From Pseudomonas sp. ICMP22404 (GTDB taxonomy: Bacteria; Pseudomonadota; Gammaproteobacteria; Pseudomonadales; Pseudomonadaceae): a DNA stretch of 64,000 bases. This document shows, piece after piece, positions 24,039 through 33,366 of the stretch; within the stretch, counting starts at the first letter, position 1, and every line of letters begins with the position of its first letter. The notes below the pieces were generated by a model that worked only from the letters and a program-made list of their open reading frames with translations, was not told the origin of the DNA and searched no databases. Location: NCBI RefSeq assembly GCF_006227205.1, contig NZ_VCNG01000001.1:558001-622000 (forward strand). Direction: 5' to 3'. The position numbers and the translations under genes are program-made.

Positions 24039-26222
24039 ATGCGCGATGATCTCTCTCTTCTGCTGAACTCCCTCAACGATGCCCAACGCCAGGCCGTAGC
24101 AGCCTCCGTGGGTAGACAGTTGGTCCTGGCCGGTGCCGGTTCCGGTAAAACCCGGGTGCTGGTGCACCGTATCGCCTGGTTGATCCAGGTCGAGAACGCC
24201 TCGCCCCATTCGATCCTGTCGGTGACCTTCACCAACAAGGCCGCTGCCGAGATGCGCCACCGCATCGAACAGTTGATGGGCATCAACCCGGCCGGCATGT
24301 GGGTCGGTACGTTCCACGGCCTGGCACACCGCCTGTTGCGGGCCCATTGGCAGGAGGCCGGCCTGAGCCAGACCTTCCAGATCCTGGACAGCGACGACCA
24401 GCAACGTCTGGTCAAGCGGGTGATCCGCGAGCTGGGGCTGGACGAGCAGCGCTGGCCGGCCCGCCAGGCCCAGTGGTTCATCAACGGCCAGAAGGACGAA
24501 GGCCTGCGCCCACAGCACATCCAGGCCAGCGGCGACCTGTTCCTGGCGACCATGCGCAGCATCTACGAAGCCTACGAGGCCGCGTGCCAGCGCGCCGGGG
24601 TCATCGATTTTTCCGAACTGCTGCTGCGGGCACTCGACCTTTGGCGTGATCATCCAGGGCTGCTGGCGCACTATCAGAAGCGCTTCCGGCATGTGTTGGT
24701 GGACGAATTCCAGGACACCAACGCCGTGCAGTACGCCTGGTTGCGCTTGCTGGCCAAAGGCGGCGACAGCCTGATGGTGGTGGGTGACGACGATCAGTCG
24801 ATCTACGGCTGGCGCGGCGCCAAAATCGAGAACATCCATCAGTACTCGGCGGATTTTCCTGACGCCGAAGTTATCCGCCTGGAACAGAATTACCGCTCCA
24901 CGGCCGGTATCCTCAAGGCTGCCAACGCCCTGATCGCCAACAACACCGGGCGCCTGGGCAAGGAGCTGTGGACCGACGGCGGCGAAGGCGAAGCCATCAA
25001 CCTCTATGCCGCCTTCAACGAACACGATGAAGCGCGCTATGTGGTGGAAACCATCGAGAGCGCGCTGAAAACCGGCCTGGCCCGCAGTGACATCGCCATC
25101 CTGTACCGCTCCAACGCCCAGTCGCGGGTATTGGAAGAAGCGTTGTTGCGCGAGCGGATCCCTTACCGCATCTACGGCGGCCAGCGCTTCTTCGAGCGCG
25201 CCGAAATCAAGAACGCCATGGCCTACCTGCGCTTGCTCGAAGGCCGCGGCAACGACGCAGCCCTGGAGCGAGTGATCAACGTACCGACCCGGGGCATTGG
25301 CGAGAAGACCGTCGAAGCGATCCGCGATCATGCGCGCCACAGCCATGTGTCCATGTGGGAATCCATGCGTCTGCTGGTCGACAACAAAGGCGTGACCGGT
25401 CGTGCCGCCGGCGCACTGAAGGCCTTTATGGACCTCATCGAGGACCTGGCCGCCAAATGCGCAGAAATGCCACTGCACTTGATGACCCAGACCGTCATCG
25501 AGCAGTCCGGCCTGATTGCCTATCACGAAGCGGAAAAAGGCGAGAAAGGCCAGGCCCGGGTAGAAAACCTCGAGGAACTGGTCAGCGCCGCCCGTAACTT
25601 CGAGAGCACCGAAGAAGACGCGGACCTGTCGCCCCTGGCGGCCTTCCTCGGCCACGCCTCCCTGGAGGCCGGTGACACCCAGGCCGAGGAACATGAAGAC
25701 AGCATCCAGTTGATGACCCTGCACAGCGCCAAGGGCCTGGAATTCCCCTACGTGTTCCTGGTGGGCATGGAAGAAGGCCTGTTCCCTCATAAAATGAGCC
25801 TGGAAGAACCGGGGCGCCTGGAAGAAGAACGCCGCCTGGCCTATGTCGGCATTACCCGGGCGATGCAGAACCTGGTGCTGACCTACGCCGAAACCCGGCG
25901 TCTGTATGGCAGCGAGACCTACAACAAGGTGTCGCGCTTCGTACGTGAGGTGCCGAAGGGTCTGATTCAGGAAGTGCGCCTGTCCAACAGTGTCAGCCGT
26001 CCGTTCGGAGGCAGCCAACAGCACGGCACCAGCAGCCTGTTCGGCGGCAGCGACATCCCGGAGACCGGCTTCAGCCTCGGCCAGGCCGTGCGGCACTCGG
26101 TATTCGGCGATGGCGTGATCCTCAATTTCGAAGGCGCCGGCGCCCAGGCCCGGGTGCAGGTGAATTTCAGCGAAGGCAGCAAATGGCTGATGCTGGGGTA
26201 CGCCAAGCTCGAGGCAATCTAG
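24039..26222 (+). CDS. uvrD: DNA helicase II UvrD
   Basis: 727 residues, the normal length for UvrD. All superfamily 1 motifs are visible: Walker A AGAGSGKTRVLVHRIAWLI, VTFTNKAAAEMR, VDEFQDTNAVQY, GDDDQSIYGWRGA, LEQNYRS, TLHSAKGLEFPYVFLVGMEEGLFPH and YVGITRAMQ. The C-terminal Tudor-like part (GDGVILNFEGAGAQARVQVNF) is also present. UvrD unwinds 3' to 5' and releases excised oligomers in nucleotide-excision and mismatch repair. It is probably monocistronic and is followed by a REPIN. Confidence 0.97.
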   Translation: MRDDLSLLLNSLNDAQRQAVAASVGRQLVLAGAGSGKTRVLVHRIAWLIQVENASPHSILSVTFTNKAAAEMRHRIEQLMGINPAGMWVGTFHGLAHRLLRAHWQEAGLSQTFQILDSDDQQRLVKRVIRELGLDEQRWPARQAQWFINGQKDEGLRPQHIQASGDLFLATMRSIYEAYEAACQRAGVIDFSELLLRALDLWRDHPGLLAHYQKRFRHVLVDEFQDTNAVQYAWLRLLAKGGDSLMVVGDDDQSIYGWRGAKIENIHQYSADFPDAEVIRLEQNYRSTAGILKAANALIANNTGRLGKELWTDGGEGEAINLYAAFNEHDEARYVVETIESALKTGLARSDIAILYRSNAQSRVLEEALLRERIPYRIYGGQRFFERAEIKNAMAYLRLLEGRGNDAALERVINVPTRGIGEKTVEAIRDHARHSHVSMWESMRLLVDNKGVTGRAAGALKAFMDLIEDLAAKCAEMPLHLMTQTVIEQSGLIAYHEAEKGEKGQARVENLEELVSAARNFESTEEDADLSPLAAFLGHASLEAGDTQAEEHEDSIQLMTLHSAKGLEFPYVFLVGMEEGLFPHKMSLEEPGRLEEERRLAYVGITRAMQNLVLTYAETRRLYGSETYNKVSRFVREVPKGLIQEVRLSNSVSRPFGGSQQHGTSSLFGGSDIPETGFSLGQAVRHSVFGDGVILNFEGAGAQARVQVNFSEGSKWLMLGYAKLEAI

Positions 26223-26245
26223 AAGGTTTTCTCGACACTTTCATA

Positions 26246-26334
26246 TGTGGGAGCGAGCCTGCTCGCGATGGCGGTGAATCAGACAACGTTGATGTTGACT
26301 GACACTACGCCATCGCGAGCAGGCTCGCCCCCAC
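26246..26334. repeat. REPIN in a 310-bp gene-free gap
   Basis: Two inverted REP cores (GAGCGAGCCTGCTCGCGATG and its mirror) separated by about 40 bases, just after uvrD. The rest of the gap (26335-26532) must hold the promoter of the Tim44-like gene, but no clear operator is seen there. Confidence 0.9.
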
Positions 26335-26532
26335 AGTGACCTTTCAGCAGCTGGCTGCTTTCCGATAGAACTTGTCCACCTTTCCTACAGCCCAAAGCGA
26401 ACAGGCCCTCTTGCGCTTCTGAAGCTGAACCTAAGCTGTCACGCAAAAGCCCGAAACACTCTGCCGCTAGCCAGCAACAGTTCACCTGTGCAACATGGCG
26501 CGCGTGCTATTCACAAATGGGAATGCCTTTAT

Positions 26533-27405
26533 ATGAAACGTTTTCTGAGCATCGCCATGGCGTTGTGCATCGGCCTGACGATGGCCATCGACGCCAATGC
26601 CGCCAAGCGCTTTGGCGGTGGTAAAAGTGCGGGCGCGGCCCCGACTCACCAGACCAGCCAGATGGCACCGTCCTCCGCAGCCGGTCCAACTGCCGCCACC
26701 GCAGGCGCGGCCGGTGCCGCGGGCGCAGCCACCAAGGCCGGCGGTGCTTCGCGCTGGCTCGGCCCCCTGGCCGGTATCGCCGCCGGTGGCCTGCTGGCCT
26801 CCATGTTCATGGGTGGCGGTTTCCAGGGCATGCAGATCTTCGACATCCTGATCCTGGCGGTCATCGCCTTCCTGGTGTTCCGCTTCATTGCCGCCCGTCG
26901 TCGCAAGCAGCAGGAGCAGTACGCTCCGGCCGGCCATGCGCCAATGCAGCGTGAAACGTTCAACCAGCAGCCTGCCGGTGGCTCGATTTTCGGTGGTTCT
27001 GCACCCGTGGCCGCCCGCCCGGTCATCAACGCTCCTGCCTGGTTCAACGAACGGAACTTCGTCGAGGCCGCGCGCACCCACTTCCACTCCCTGCAGCAGC
27101 ATTGGGACGCGAACGAAATGGACAAGATCGCCGAGTTCGTGACCCCGCAACTGCTGGAGTTCCTCAAGCGCGAACGTGCCGACCTGGGTGATGGCTACCA
27201 GTCCACCTACATCGACAATCTTCAGGTGCAACTGGACGGTGTCGATGATCGCGCCGACAAGACCATCGCTACCCTGACCTTCAGCGGTGTGTCGAAGGAC
27301 TCTCGCTTCGATCAGGGCGAAGCGTTCAGCGAAAGCTGGAACATGGCGCGTGCCCAAGGCGAGAACCAGCCTTGGCTGGTGGCAGGTATTCGCCAGAACG
27401 GTTGA
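26533..27405 (+). CDS. Tim44-like domain protein, exported/membrane-anchored
   Basis: 290 residues from the ATG at 26533. A signal-like N-terminus (MKRFLSIAMALCIGLTMAIDANA) precedes an Ala/Gly/Thr-rich segment (about 25-75) and hydrophobic segments at about 78-115 (WLGPLAGIAAGGLLASMFMGGGF, ILILAVIAFLVFRFIA). A Tim44-like C-terminal domain follows at about 165-290 (WFNERNFVEAARTHFHSLQQHWDANEMDKIAEFVTPQLLEFL). Bacterial members are of unknown role, probably in the inner membrane or periplasm. A strong terminator follows at 27439-27464. Confidence 0.85.
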   Translation: MKRFLSIAMALCIGLTMAIDANAAKRFGGGKSAGAAPTHQTSQMAPSSAAGPTAATAGAAGAAGAATKAGGASRWLGPLAGIAAGGLLASMFMGGGFQGMQIFDILILAVIAFLVFRFIAARRRKQQEQYAPAGHAPMQRETFNQQPAGGSIFGGSAPVAARPVINAPAWFNERNFVEAARTHFHSLQQHWDANEMDKIAEFVTPQLLEFLKRERADLGDGYQSTYIDNLQVQLDGVDDRADKTIATLTFSGVSKDSRFDQGEAFSESWNMARAQGENQPWLVAGIRQNG

Positions 27406-27438
27406 ACCTTTGCGCGTTTCGCCTGTTGAAATAAGAGA

Positions 27439-27464
27439 ACCCCGGCTCAAGCCGGGGTTTTCTA
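27439..27464 (+). terminator. Rho-independent terminator after the Tim44-like gene
   Basis: AACCCCGGCT and AGCCGGGGTT form a strong stem with a tight loop, followed by TTTCTATTTC. It lies about 33 bases past the stop codon. Confidence 0.85.
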
Positions 27465-27545
27465 TTTCGCGGTTGCATCTATGGCGCGCTACTGTATAAA
27501 CCGCCTCATGTAAAACCGCGCCATCGAGAAAGAGGACACCCGGAC

Positions 27546-27953
27546 GTGGAAGAAATCATCGAACAATTGCGTGAAGCCAACGAACCGGTACCGGTTCCAC
27601 TGGAGTTGCCCGACGAAGACTTGCTGGTAGAGATCGAAGAGCAGTTGTTCATCGATATCCCGTTCGTCTTCAGGGAGTTTTTGCTGACCGTCAGCGATGT
27701 CATCTATGGCAGCCTGGAACCGGTCACCGTTACCGATCCCAACTCCCACACCTACCTGCCGGAAGTGGCCGCCACCGCCTGGGATGCGGGTGTCGACCGC
27801 AGCCTGATTCCGATCTGCCAGGACGGCGACGATTATTATTGCGTCGAAGAAGACGGTACCGTGGTGCTCTGGCAAGCCGAAGAAGAACTGATTGCCGAAG
27901 AAACCTGGGAGTCCGTTTGGCACTGGGCGCGGGACGTCTGGCTGGAAAGCTGA
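27546..27953 (+). CDS. SMI1/KNR4 (SUKH) family protein
   Basis: 135 very acidic residues starting at GTG 27546, with AGGA ten bases upstream. The SUKH pattern is the central LLVEIEEQLFIDIPFVFREFLLTVSDVIYGSLEPVTV followed by LIPICQDGDDYYCVEEDGTVVLW. SUKH proteins include many toxin-immunity proteins, but members with fixed housekeeping positions also exist. Here no toxin gene is adjacent, so an immunity role is not supported. Confidence 0.82.
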   Translation: MEEIIEQLREANEPVPVPLELPDEDLLVEIEEQLFIDIPFVFREFLLTVSDVIYGSLEPVTVTDPNSHTYLPEVAATAWDAGVDRSLIPICQDGDDYYCVEEDGTVVLWQAEEELIAEETWESVWHWARDVWLES

Positions 27954-27966
27954 TCAGCATCAGGGA

Positions 27967-29730
27967 TCAATGCCCGGACGACTCCTTGTGGTTGTCCAGG
28001 GTTTCCATCAAGGCCACCTGCATTCTTGTATGCAGGCGGACAAACCAGCGCCAGAGCAATGCCGCCACGGCAGTCGCTACCACGGCAATCAACACCAGCA
28101 GCTTGTTGGTCGGCAGGATACTGGCCGACAAGGCTGCCAATAGCAGGAAAATCACCAGCAGCGAGAGGATGGGGATCACTTCGGCGATCACCCGTCGCAC
28201 CCGCTGGGTGTGACGACCGGCCATCTCGGCCTTCACGCCCATCTCCGCCAGCAGCATCGACAGCGCCTTGAGCTTGCGATAGGCCGCGATCAGGAAGGGC
28301 AGCGACAACAGCAGCGCCCCGCCCCAGATCAGCGCTTTCTGCCAGCTCGGGTCGCTAATCCAGTCTTGCAGATAGACCGACATCCGCTCGGCGAAATACC
28401 CGCCCGACACAAAAATCGCGATGACCAGTGCCAGGTTGATGCCCACCTGCAGCAGGATTCGCCTGATCATCGAAGCAATCAACGCGCCTTCGCCGCGAGG
28501 CTGGATGCTGCGCAACCATTCACCGTACATGCCCAGCACCCGGGTCAGCCGTCGCGGCATCACGGTCGCCAATTTAAGAGACAACGGATCGGCGGCACGG
28601 ATCAGGTACGGCGTCAGCAACGTGGTCAGCACCGAGACGGCGACCGCCACCGGGTAGAGAAAGTCGCTGGTGACCTGCAGCGTCATCCCCAATGAGGCGA
28701 TGATGAAGGAGAACTCGCCAATCTGCGAAAGCCCCATCCCGACCCGCAGAGAAGTACGTCCATCGTTGCCGGCGATAAAGGCGCCGAGACCGCAGGACAA
28801 CATTTTGCCCAGCACCACGGCCGCCGTGATCACGGCAATCGGCCAGGCGTATTGCAGCAATATGGCCGGATCGAGCATCAGGCCTATCGCCACGAAAAAA
28901 ATCGCACTGAACAGATCACGCACCGGCTCCACCAGGCGCTCGATCTTCAGCAACTGCCGGGACTCGGCCATGATCGCCCCGATCAGGAACGCCCCGAGCA
29001 CCATGCTGTATTCCAGTTTCACCACCAGCAGGCAGAAGCCGAAACACAGGCCCAGTACGGTGATCAGCAGCATCTCGTTACTGTCGAACTTCGCCACGTA
29101 GGCCAACAGCCTCGGCACCAGCAGGATGCCGACGACCAGTGCGACGATCATGAACAAAGACAGTTTGCCGACGGTGGAGAATACTTCGCCGGAACTCACC
29201 GTCCCGCTGACAGCGATGCTTGATAACAAGGCGATGATGCCGATGCCCAGGATGTCTTCAACGATCAGCACGCCGAAAATCAGCTGCGCGAAGCGTTCGT
29301 TCTTCATCTTCAGGTCGTTGAGCGCCTTGACGATGATCGTAGTCGAGGAAATGGCCAGGATCGCGCCCAGGAACAGCGAGTCCATGGTATTCCAGTCGAA
29401 CCAGCGACCGATCTCATAGCCGATCCAGATCATCAGCACGATTTCGAGGAACGCCGCGATGAAGGCCGTGGCGCCGACCTTGAACAGCTTGCGCAGGCTG
29501 AACTCCAGGCCCAGGCAGAACATGAGGAAGATCACGCCCAGCTCGGCGAGGGTCTTGATGGTGTCTTCGTCATGGATGAAACCGAACGGCGGCGTATGGG
29601 GGCCGATGAGGAAACCGGCAACGATGTAGCCCAATACCACCGGTTGCTTGAAACGATGGAAGAGCACGGTTACCAATCCGGCTGCCATCATGATGATTGC
29701 CAGGTCTTGAATGAAATTGATGGCATGCAT
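27967..29730 (-). CDS. Monovalent cation:proton antiporter, CPA2 (KefB/YbaL-like, no TrkA-N domain)
   Basis: 587 residues from the ATG at 29730, which has GGGAG eight bases upstream. Twelve or so membrane segments form the antiporter domain (GYIVAGFLIGPHTPPFGF, LGVIFLMFCLGLEFSLRKL, ILAISSTTIIVKALNDL, GIGIIALLSSIAV). The C-terminus, about residues 430-587, holds three to four further membrane helices instead of the cytoplasmic NAD-binding TrkA-N domain of KefB/C. It probably exchanges K+ or Na+ for H+ at the inner membrane. It is convergent with the SUKH gene; the ions are unknown. Confidence 0.87.
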   Translation of the reverse strand: MHAINFIQDLAIIMMAAGLVTVLFHRFKQPVVLGYIVAGFLIGPHTPPFGFIHDEDTIKTLAELGVIFLMFCLGLEFSLRKLFKVGATAFIAAFLEIVLMIWIGYEIGRWFDWNTMDSLFLGAILAISSTTIIVKALNDLKMKNERFAQLIFGVLIVEDILGIGIIALLSSIAVSGTVSSGEVFSTVGKLSLFMIVALVVGILLVPRLLAYVAKFDSNEMLLITVLGLCFGFCLLVVKLEYSMVLGAFLIGAIMAESRQLLKIERLVEPVRDLFSAIFFVAIGLMLDPAILLQYAWPIAVITAAVVLGKMLSCGLGAFIAGNDGRTSLRVGMGLSQIGEFSFIIASLGMTLQVTSDFLYPVAVAVSVLTTLLTPYLIRAADPLSLKLATVMPRRLTRVLGMYGEWLRSIQPRGEGALIASMIRRILLQVGINLALVIAIFVSGGYFAERMSVYLQDWISDPSWQKALIWGGALLLSLPFLIAAYRKLKALSMLLAEMGVKAEMAGRHTQRVRRVIAEVIPILSLLVIFLLLAALSASILPTNKLLVLIAVVATAVAALLWRWFVRLHTRMQVALMETLDNHKESSGH

Positions 29731-30007
29731 CGGTCGGGCTCCCTGATCAAATGACTCATCGCCAAGCTGGATAAGTCCGCTTCCTTTGTAGGAAATGCCC
29801 ATGCAATGGGCTTTTGCAGGTTAACACCGCGACTTCCGACAAAAAGACGGTGCAATATATGGAAACAGATCCATCGGCGCGTGACGGCAGGCACAGGCGC
29901 AGCGTCCCGATATCGATGGTTTTGATAAACCTGATGGCCTATGGGCCAGCGACCAGCGCCCGCAGAGGTGCACTCCCTGAATTGCTGCCTTGAACCGTGA
30001 GTACGTT

Positions 30008-30493
30008 ATGGAACCCGGAAACGCCCAACTGTCGATGACGGTGTTGATGACCCCCGATATGGCCAACTTCTCTGGCAATGTCCATGGCGGCACCTTGCTC
30101 AAATACCTCGACGAAGTCGCCTATGCCTGTGCCAGCCGTTATGCGGGACGCTACGTAGTGACCTTGTCAGTGGACCAGGTGATCTTTCGCGAACCGATTC
30201 ATGTCGGCGAACTGGTGACCTTCCTGGCGTCGGTGAACTACACCGGCAACACGTCGATGGAAGTGGGCATCAAGGTCGTGACCGAAAACATTCGCGAACG
30301 CTCGGTGCGCCACACCAACAGTTGCTTCTTCACCATGGTGGCGGTGGATGACCAGCGTAAACCCGCGGCAGTCCCGCCCTTGCAACCGCAGAACAGCGAA
30401 GCAAAACGCCGCTACGAGCAAGCGCAGCAGCGCCGGCAGATCCGTCAGGAACTGGAAAAGCGTTATCAGGAGATCAAGGCGGACGGGCCTTAA
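30008..30493 (+). CDS. Acyl-CoA thioesterase (hot-dog fold)
   Basis: 161 residues from ATG 30008. Hot-dog thioesterase features are MTPDMANFSGNVHGGTLLKYLDEVAYACASRYAG and VNYTGNTSMEVGIKVVTENI, as in YciA/BACH-type acyl-CoA hydrolases, which cleave acyl-CoA to free acid and CoA in the cytoplasm. The C-terminal 40 residues are an unusual Glu/Arg/Gln-rich helix (RRYEQAQQRRQIRQELEKRYQ). The 277-bp upstream gap shared with the antiporter gene shows no recognised site. Confidence 0.88.
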   Translation: MEPGNAQLSMTVLMTPDMANFSGNVHGGTLLKYLDEVAYACASRYAGRYVVTLSVDQVIFREPIHVGELVTFLASVNYTGNTSMEVGIKVVTENIRERSVRHTNSCFFTMVAVDDQRKPAAVPPLQPQNSEAKRRYEQAQQRRQIRQELEKRYQEIKADGP

Positions 30494-30503
30494 CCATTGC
30501 GCC

Positions 30504-30578
30504 CTTCGCGAGCAGGCTCGCTCCCACAGTATCTGAACCTACTCGGTCAACGGTGGGGAGCGAGCCTGCTCGCGAAGG
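30504..30578. repeat. REPIN (two inverted REP elements)
   Basis: TTCGCGAGCAGGCTCGCTCC and its inverted partner GGAGCGAGCCTGCTCGCGAA face each other across about 30 bases between convergent genes. Confidence 0.9.
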
Positions 30579-30590
30579 GGCCGGTATGGA

Positions 30591-31463
30591 TCAAAGACTG
30601 ATCGGCACCGCCTCGAACCGTACCCGCGGATGTGCGATCCGGTCCTGGGCACGGACCAGCTCCAACTCATAGCTGGCGCACGCCTGGGTTTCCAACAGCA
30701 CCTCATGCACCGCAGCCGCGGTGAATTCGAAGGCCGCCACCAGGTTGTCTCCCAGCAGGACCCGCGCCAGGAACAGCCCCGACGTCAGGTCACCCACGCC
30801 CACGGGCTGGCGAGGGAAAGCCAGTAGAGGACGGCTCAGGTGCCAACTGCCATCGGCAGTCACCAGCAGCATTTCGAAGCGATCTTCGGGCTTGCCGGGG
30901 TAGGCCAGGTGTTTGACCAGGACAGCCTTCGGTCCGCGTGCCATGAGCGCGCGAGCCATGGCGAGGCAGTCGAACAGCGACTGCGCCTTGCGCCCCGAGA
31001 AACTGTCCAGCTCCAGTTGATTCGGGCACATGAGGTCAGCCACGGCTGCCGCTTCATCCAACAGGAACTCACTGACCTCGGGCGCCACGATACAGCCTTT
31101 CTCCGGGTGCCCCATGACCGGATCGCACAGATACAACGCCTTGGGGTTAGAAGCCTTGATCCGAGCCACGCCCGTCAGAATCGCCCGCCCCTGAGCGGCA
31201 CTGCCCAGATAACCGGACAGCACCCCGTCGCAATTGCCCAGCTCGCCAATCGCCGCGATGCCTTCGACCAATGCCGGTATCTGCTGCGGCGCAAGCACCT
31301 CGCCGGCCCATTGGCCGTACTGGGTGTGATTGGAAAATTGCACGGTATTGAGCGGCCAGACATTCACGCCGACACGCTGCATGGGAAATACCGCAGCGCT
31401 GTTGCCTGCGTGGCCGAATACCACGTGGGACTGGATGGCAAGCAGATGGGGCGTCCGTTTCAT
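30591..31463 (-). CDS. pdxY: Pyridoxal kinase PdxY
   Basis: 290 residues of the ribokinase-like pyridoxal kinase family. Recognisable stretches are [75 protein letters not shown] and the anion hole [15 protein letters not shown]. The enzyme phosphorylates pyridoxal with ATP to give PLP in the vitamin B6 salvage pathway. No strong ribosome site is visible before the ATG at 31463. It diverges from the DUF3301 gene. Confidence 0.95.
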   Translation of the reverse strand: MKRTPHLLAIQSHVVFGHAGNSAAVFPMQRVGVNVWPLNTVQFSNHTQYGQWAGEVLAPQQIPALVEGIAAIGELGNCDGVLSGYLGSAAQGRAILTGVARIKASNPKALYLCDPVMGHPEKGCIVAPEVSEFLLDEAAAVADLMCPNQLELDSFSGRKAQSLFDCLAMARALMARGPKAVLVKHLAYPGKPEDRFEMLLVTADGSWHLSRPLLAFPRQPVGVGDLTSGLFLARVLLGDNLVAAFEFTAAAVHEVLLETQACASYELELVRAQDRIAHPRVRFEAVPISL

Positions 31464-31583
31464 GGGGAGAGGTTTCCGTAAAACGATTGAAATTCAAGCC
31501 GCGCAGTATGCGACTAAACGCAGCCTGTACGACAGACCGGCGACACAGTTAAGCTGATAGCAACTTGTGGGAGCACTTCGTTC

Positions 31584-32006
31584 ATGCTGACTCTTGGAAA
31601 CATTTTCGTGCTGATGCTGCTGGCCACCGGCGGCGCCTGGTTGTGGCACAACCATGGCTTGCGCGAACGGGCCCTGGCGAGGGTCGTGCAGCATTGCGCC
31701 AACCTCAAGATCGAGCTGTTGGACGGCAACGTAGCGCTGAAGAAAATCGGTTTCGTGAAGGATGGCAGTGGGCGGCGCAGGCTGGCCCGTGTCTACAATT
31801 TCGAGTTCACCGTCACGGGGGAGTCCCGTCATGCGGGCACCATTACCCAGTTCGGTGCCCACAGCGCGCAAATCGAACTCGCGCCGTATCCGATGCCCTT
31901 CGAAGAAGCACCCGAAGCGCCGATTGAACCGATCCAGACCAGGCCTCGGGCCGAGGTTATCGAGTTGAGTCAATGGCGCCAGGAACACAATAAGTGGAAG
32001 CCTTGA
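31584..32006 (+). CDS. DUF3301 domain protein
   Basis: 140 residues with one N-terminal membrane segment (LGNIFVLMLLATGGAWLWHNHGLRERAL), then a small conserved domain (CANLKIELLDGNVALKKIGFVKDGSGRRRLARVYNFEFTVTG) and a Pro/Glu-rich tail. The pattern is that of DUF3301, a pseudomonad and vibrio family of unknown role. GGGAG precedes the start. It is convergent with the CobW gene at 32019. Confidence 0.85.
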   Translation: MLTLGNIFVLMLLATGGAWLWHNHGLRERALARVVQHCANLKIELLDGNVALKKIGFVKDGSGRRRLARVYNFEFTVTGESRHAGTITQFGAHSAQIELAPYPMPFEEAPEAPIEPIQTRPRAEVIELSQWRQEHNKWKP

Positions 32007-32018
32007 AACGGGTCTGAC

Positions 32019-32984
32019 TCAGAATCGCCGACAGTTCGCCAGGCCGGCTTGCAACGCGTCAACGTCTTGCGGCTGACCGAAAATCAGTTCTAGCCGCGAA
32101 TCCTGGCGCCACTCGCTGGTTTGCCAGGTCAGCGCTCCCTTATCCAGTGCATTGGCCGACACCCAGCCATCGACGCTGTGGATAACCAGTTTCGCCCGTG
32201 TCCAGTTTCCGCCTTGCAGCCATTCCGTCAGGGCCGTCGGATCGAAGCGCTGGCTCGGGTGCCAACGCCAGCCGATGCTCCAGCCCTCTTCCTGCTGTTG
32301 ATGCAGGCAAATCGGCAACGTCGGATCACTCCAGATCGTCGGCATCTGGCCCACATCCCTTGGCAGATTCAAGTTATCCACAGCCCCACTTCCCTGCACA
32401 CCAAACCCCGGCAGCCTGTCGAGGGGCAATGCAGCCTGTTGCGTCCAGTGCTGCGTAAGAGGCGGTAGCTGGGCGGCGATTCGAGCGCGGTCGGTTTCAC
32501 TGAGGCCTTCGGACTTGTTCATCACCAGCAGTCCGGCATCGGCCAGCGCTTGCTGCTGCGCCTCGGGCAAAGGTCTGCCCTGGGCCAGCGCCTGGGCATC
32601 CAGGACCATTACGCAGGGCTGGACCGCCAGAACGCCAAGCCACGGCGCCAGCTGGAGTTGCCGCAGCAGTTGCGCAGGATGACCCAGGCCGGACGGCTCG
32701 ATAAACAGCCGGTCCGGTCGTGCCTTGCGCAGTAGACGGCCGAGGCCGATCTGGAACGGCGCACCATTGACGCAGCACAGGCAGCCCCCGGCCACCTCGC
32801 CCAGTGCGATACCATCGGCCTCCTGAGTCAGCAAGGCGGCATCCAGGCCGATCTGGCCAAACTCATTGATCAGCACTGCCCAGCGCTCATCGGCCGGACG
32901 CTGGGCCAGCAGTTGCCTGATCAGGCTGGTCTTGCCGGCGCCCAAGGAACCGGCAATGACATGGGTGGGGATGTTCTGCAACAT
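32019..32984 (-). CDS. CobW/COG0523 family GTP-binding metallochaperone
   Basis: 321 residues. The P-loop is VIAGSLGAGKTSLIRQLL, the metal-binding CxCC motif is GEVAGGCLCCVNGAPF, the switch region is LFIEPSGLGHP, and a CobW C-terminal domain starts near residue 230. COG0523 GTPases hand metal, often zinc, to client proteins. It lies in the same block as zigA and Zur-controlled genes, but no Zur box is seen directly in front of it. A small secreted protein gene diverges from it 28 bp away. Confidence 0.88.
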   Translation of the reverse strand: MLQNIPTHVIAGSLGAGKTSLIRQLLAQRPADERWAVLINEFGQIGLDAALLTQEADGIALGEVAGGCLCCVNGAPFQIGLGRLLRKARPDRLFIEPSGLGHPAQLLRQLQLAPWLGVLAVQPCVMVLDAQALAQGRPLPEAQQQALADAGLLVMNKSEGLSETDRARIAAQLPPLTQHWTQQAALPLDRLPGFGVQGSGAVDNLNLPRDVGQMPTIWSDPTLPICLHQQQEEGWSIGWRWHPSQRFDPTALTEWLQGGNWTRAKLVIHSVDGWVSANALDKGALTWQTSEWRQDSRLELIFGQPQDVDALQAGLANCRRF

Positions 32985-33012
32985 AATCGGCGACTTTTGA
33001 TGGAGGTGAACG

Positions 33013-33366
33013 ATGCGGATAATCGGTTGGTGCTTGTTGGCGCTGATTTCAAACCAGGCACTGGCCCAGGCCTGTGTGGTTCACAGTCAAGCGGAGCGGC
33101 TCGATGTAAAAGTCTGCCAGCAGAACCGCAACATCCCGCCCAAACTGTTCGCTGACGGCTTCTGCCAACCGAACCTTGCCGGACAGAAAGTCGAGGTGCA
33201 ATACGTCGATCAGTGCCCTGGAGGGGCCTTTGGCATCTGCAGCAACGCCCAAGTCGCCAATATGCCTTACCGCCAGGATATTCACTATTACGGCGTCACC
33301 ACCGACGCCGCTTATCTCAAGCCGTTTTGTGAGGGGAAAAGCCAGGGTATCTGGCTCAACCCTTAG
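33013..33366 (+). CDS. Small secreted Cys-rich protein of unknown function
   Basis: 117 residues with a clear signal peptide (MRIIGWCLLALISNQALAQA, cleavage near 18-20) and six Cys in the mature part (ACVVH, VCQQN, GFCQPN, DQCPGGAFGICSN, PFCEGKSQG), enough for three disulfides. A strong GGAGGTG precedes the ATG. The 3' end overlaps the DUF1826 gene by four bases on the other strand. The block context suggests an envelope protein tied to metal homeostasis, which is inference only. Confidence 0.75.
   Translation: MRIIGWCLLALISNQALAQACVVHSQAERLDVKVCQQNRNIPPKLFADGFCQPNLAGQKVEVQYVDQCPGGAFGICSNAQVANMPYRQDIHYYGVTTDAAYLKPFCEGKSQGIWLNP

Noticed and set aside
23922..26096. 724-codon open frame on the minus strand opposite uvrD
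   Set aside because: It mirrors the codons of uvrD, whose helicase motifs are complete; no domain is recognised in the antisense frame.
27546..27953. SUKH protein as an immunity protein for a nearby toxin
   Set aside because: No toxin gene is adjacent; the neighbours are a Tim44-like protein and an antiporter.
31418..31434. CACGTG within ACCACGTGGGAC as a further parS site
   Set aside because: It has three mismatches to the parS core, too many for specific ParB binding.
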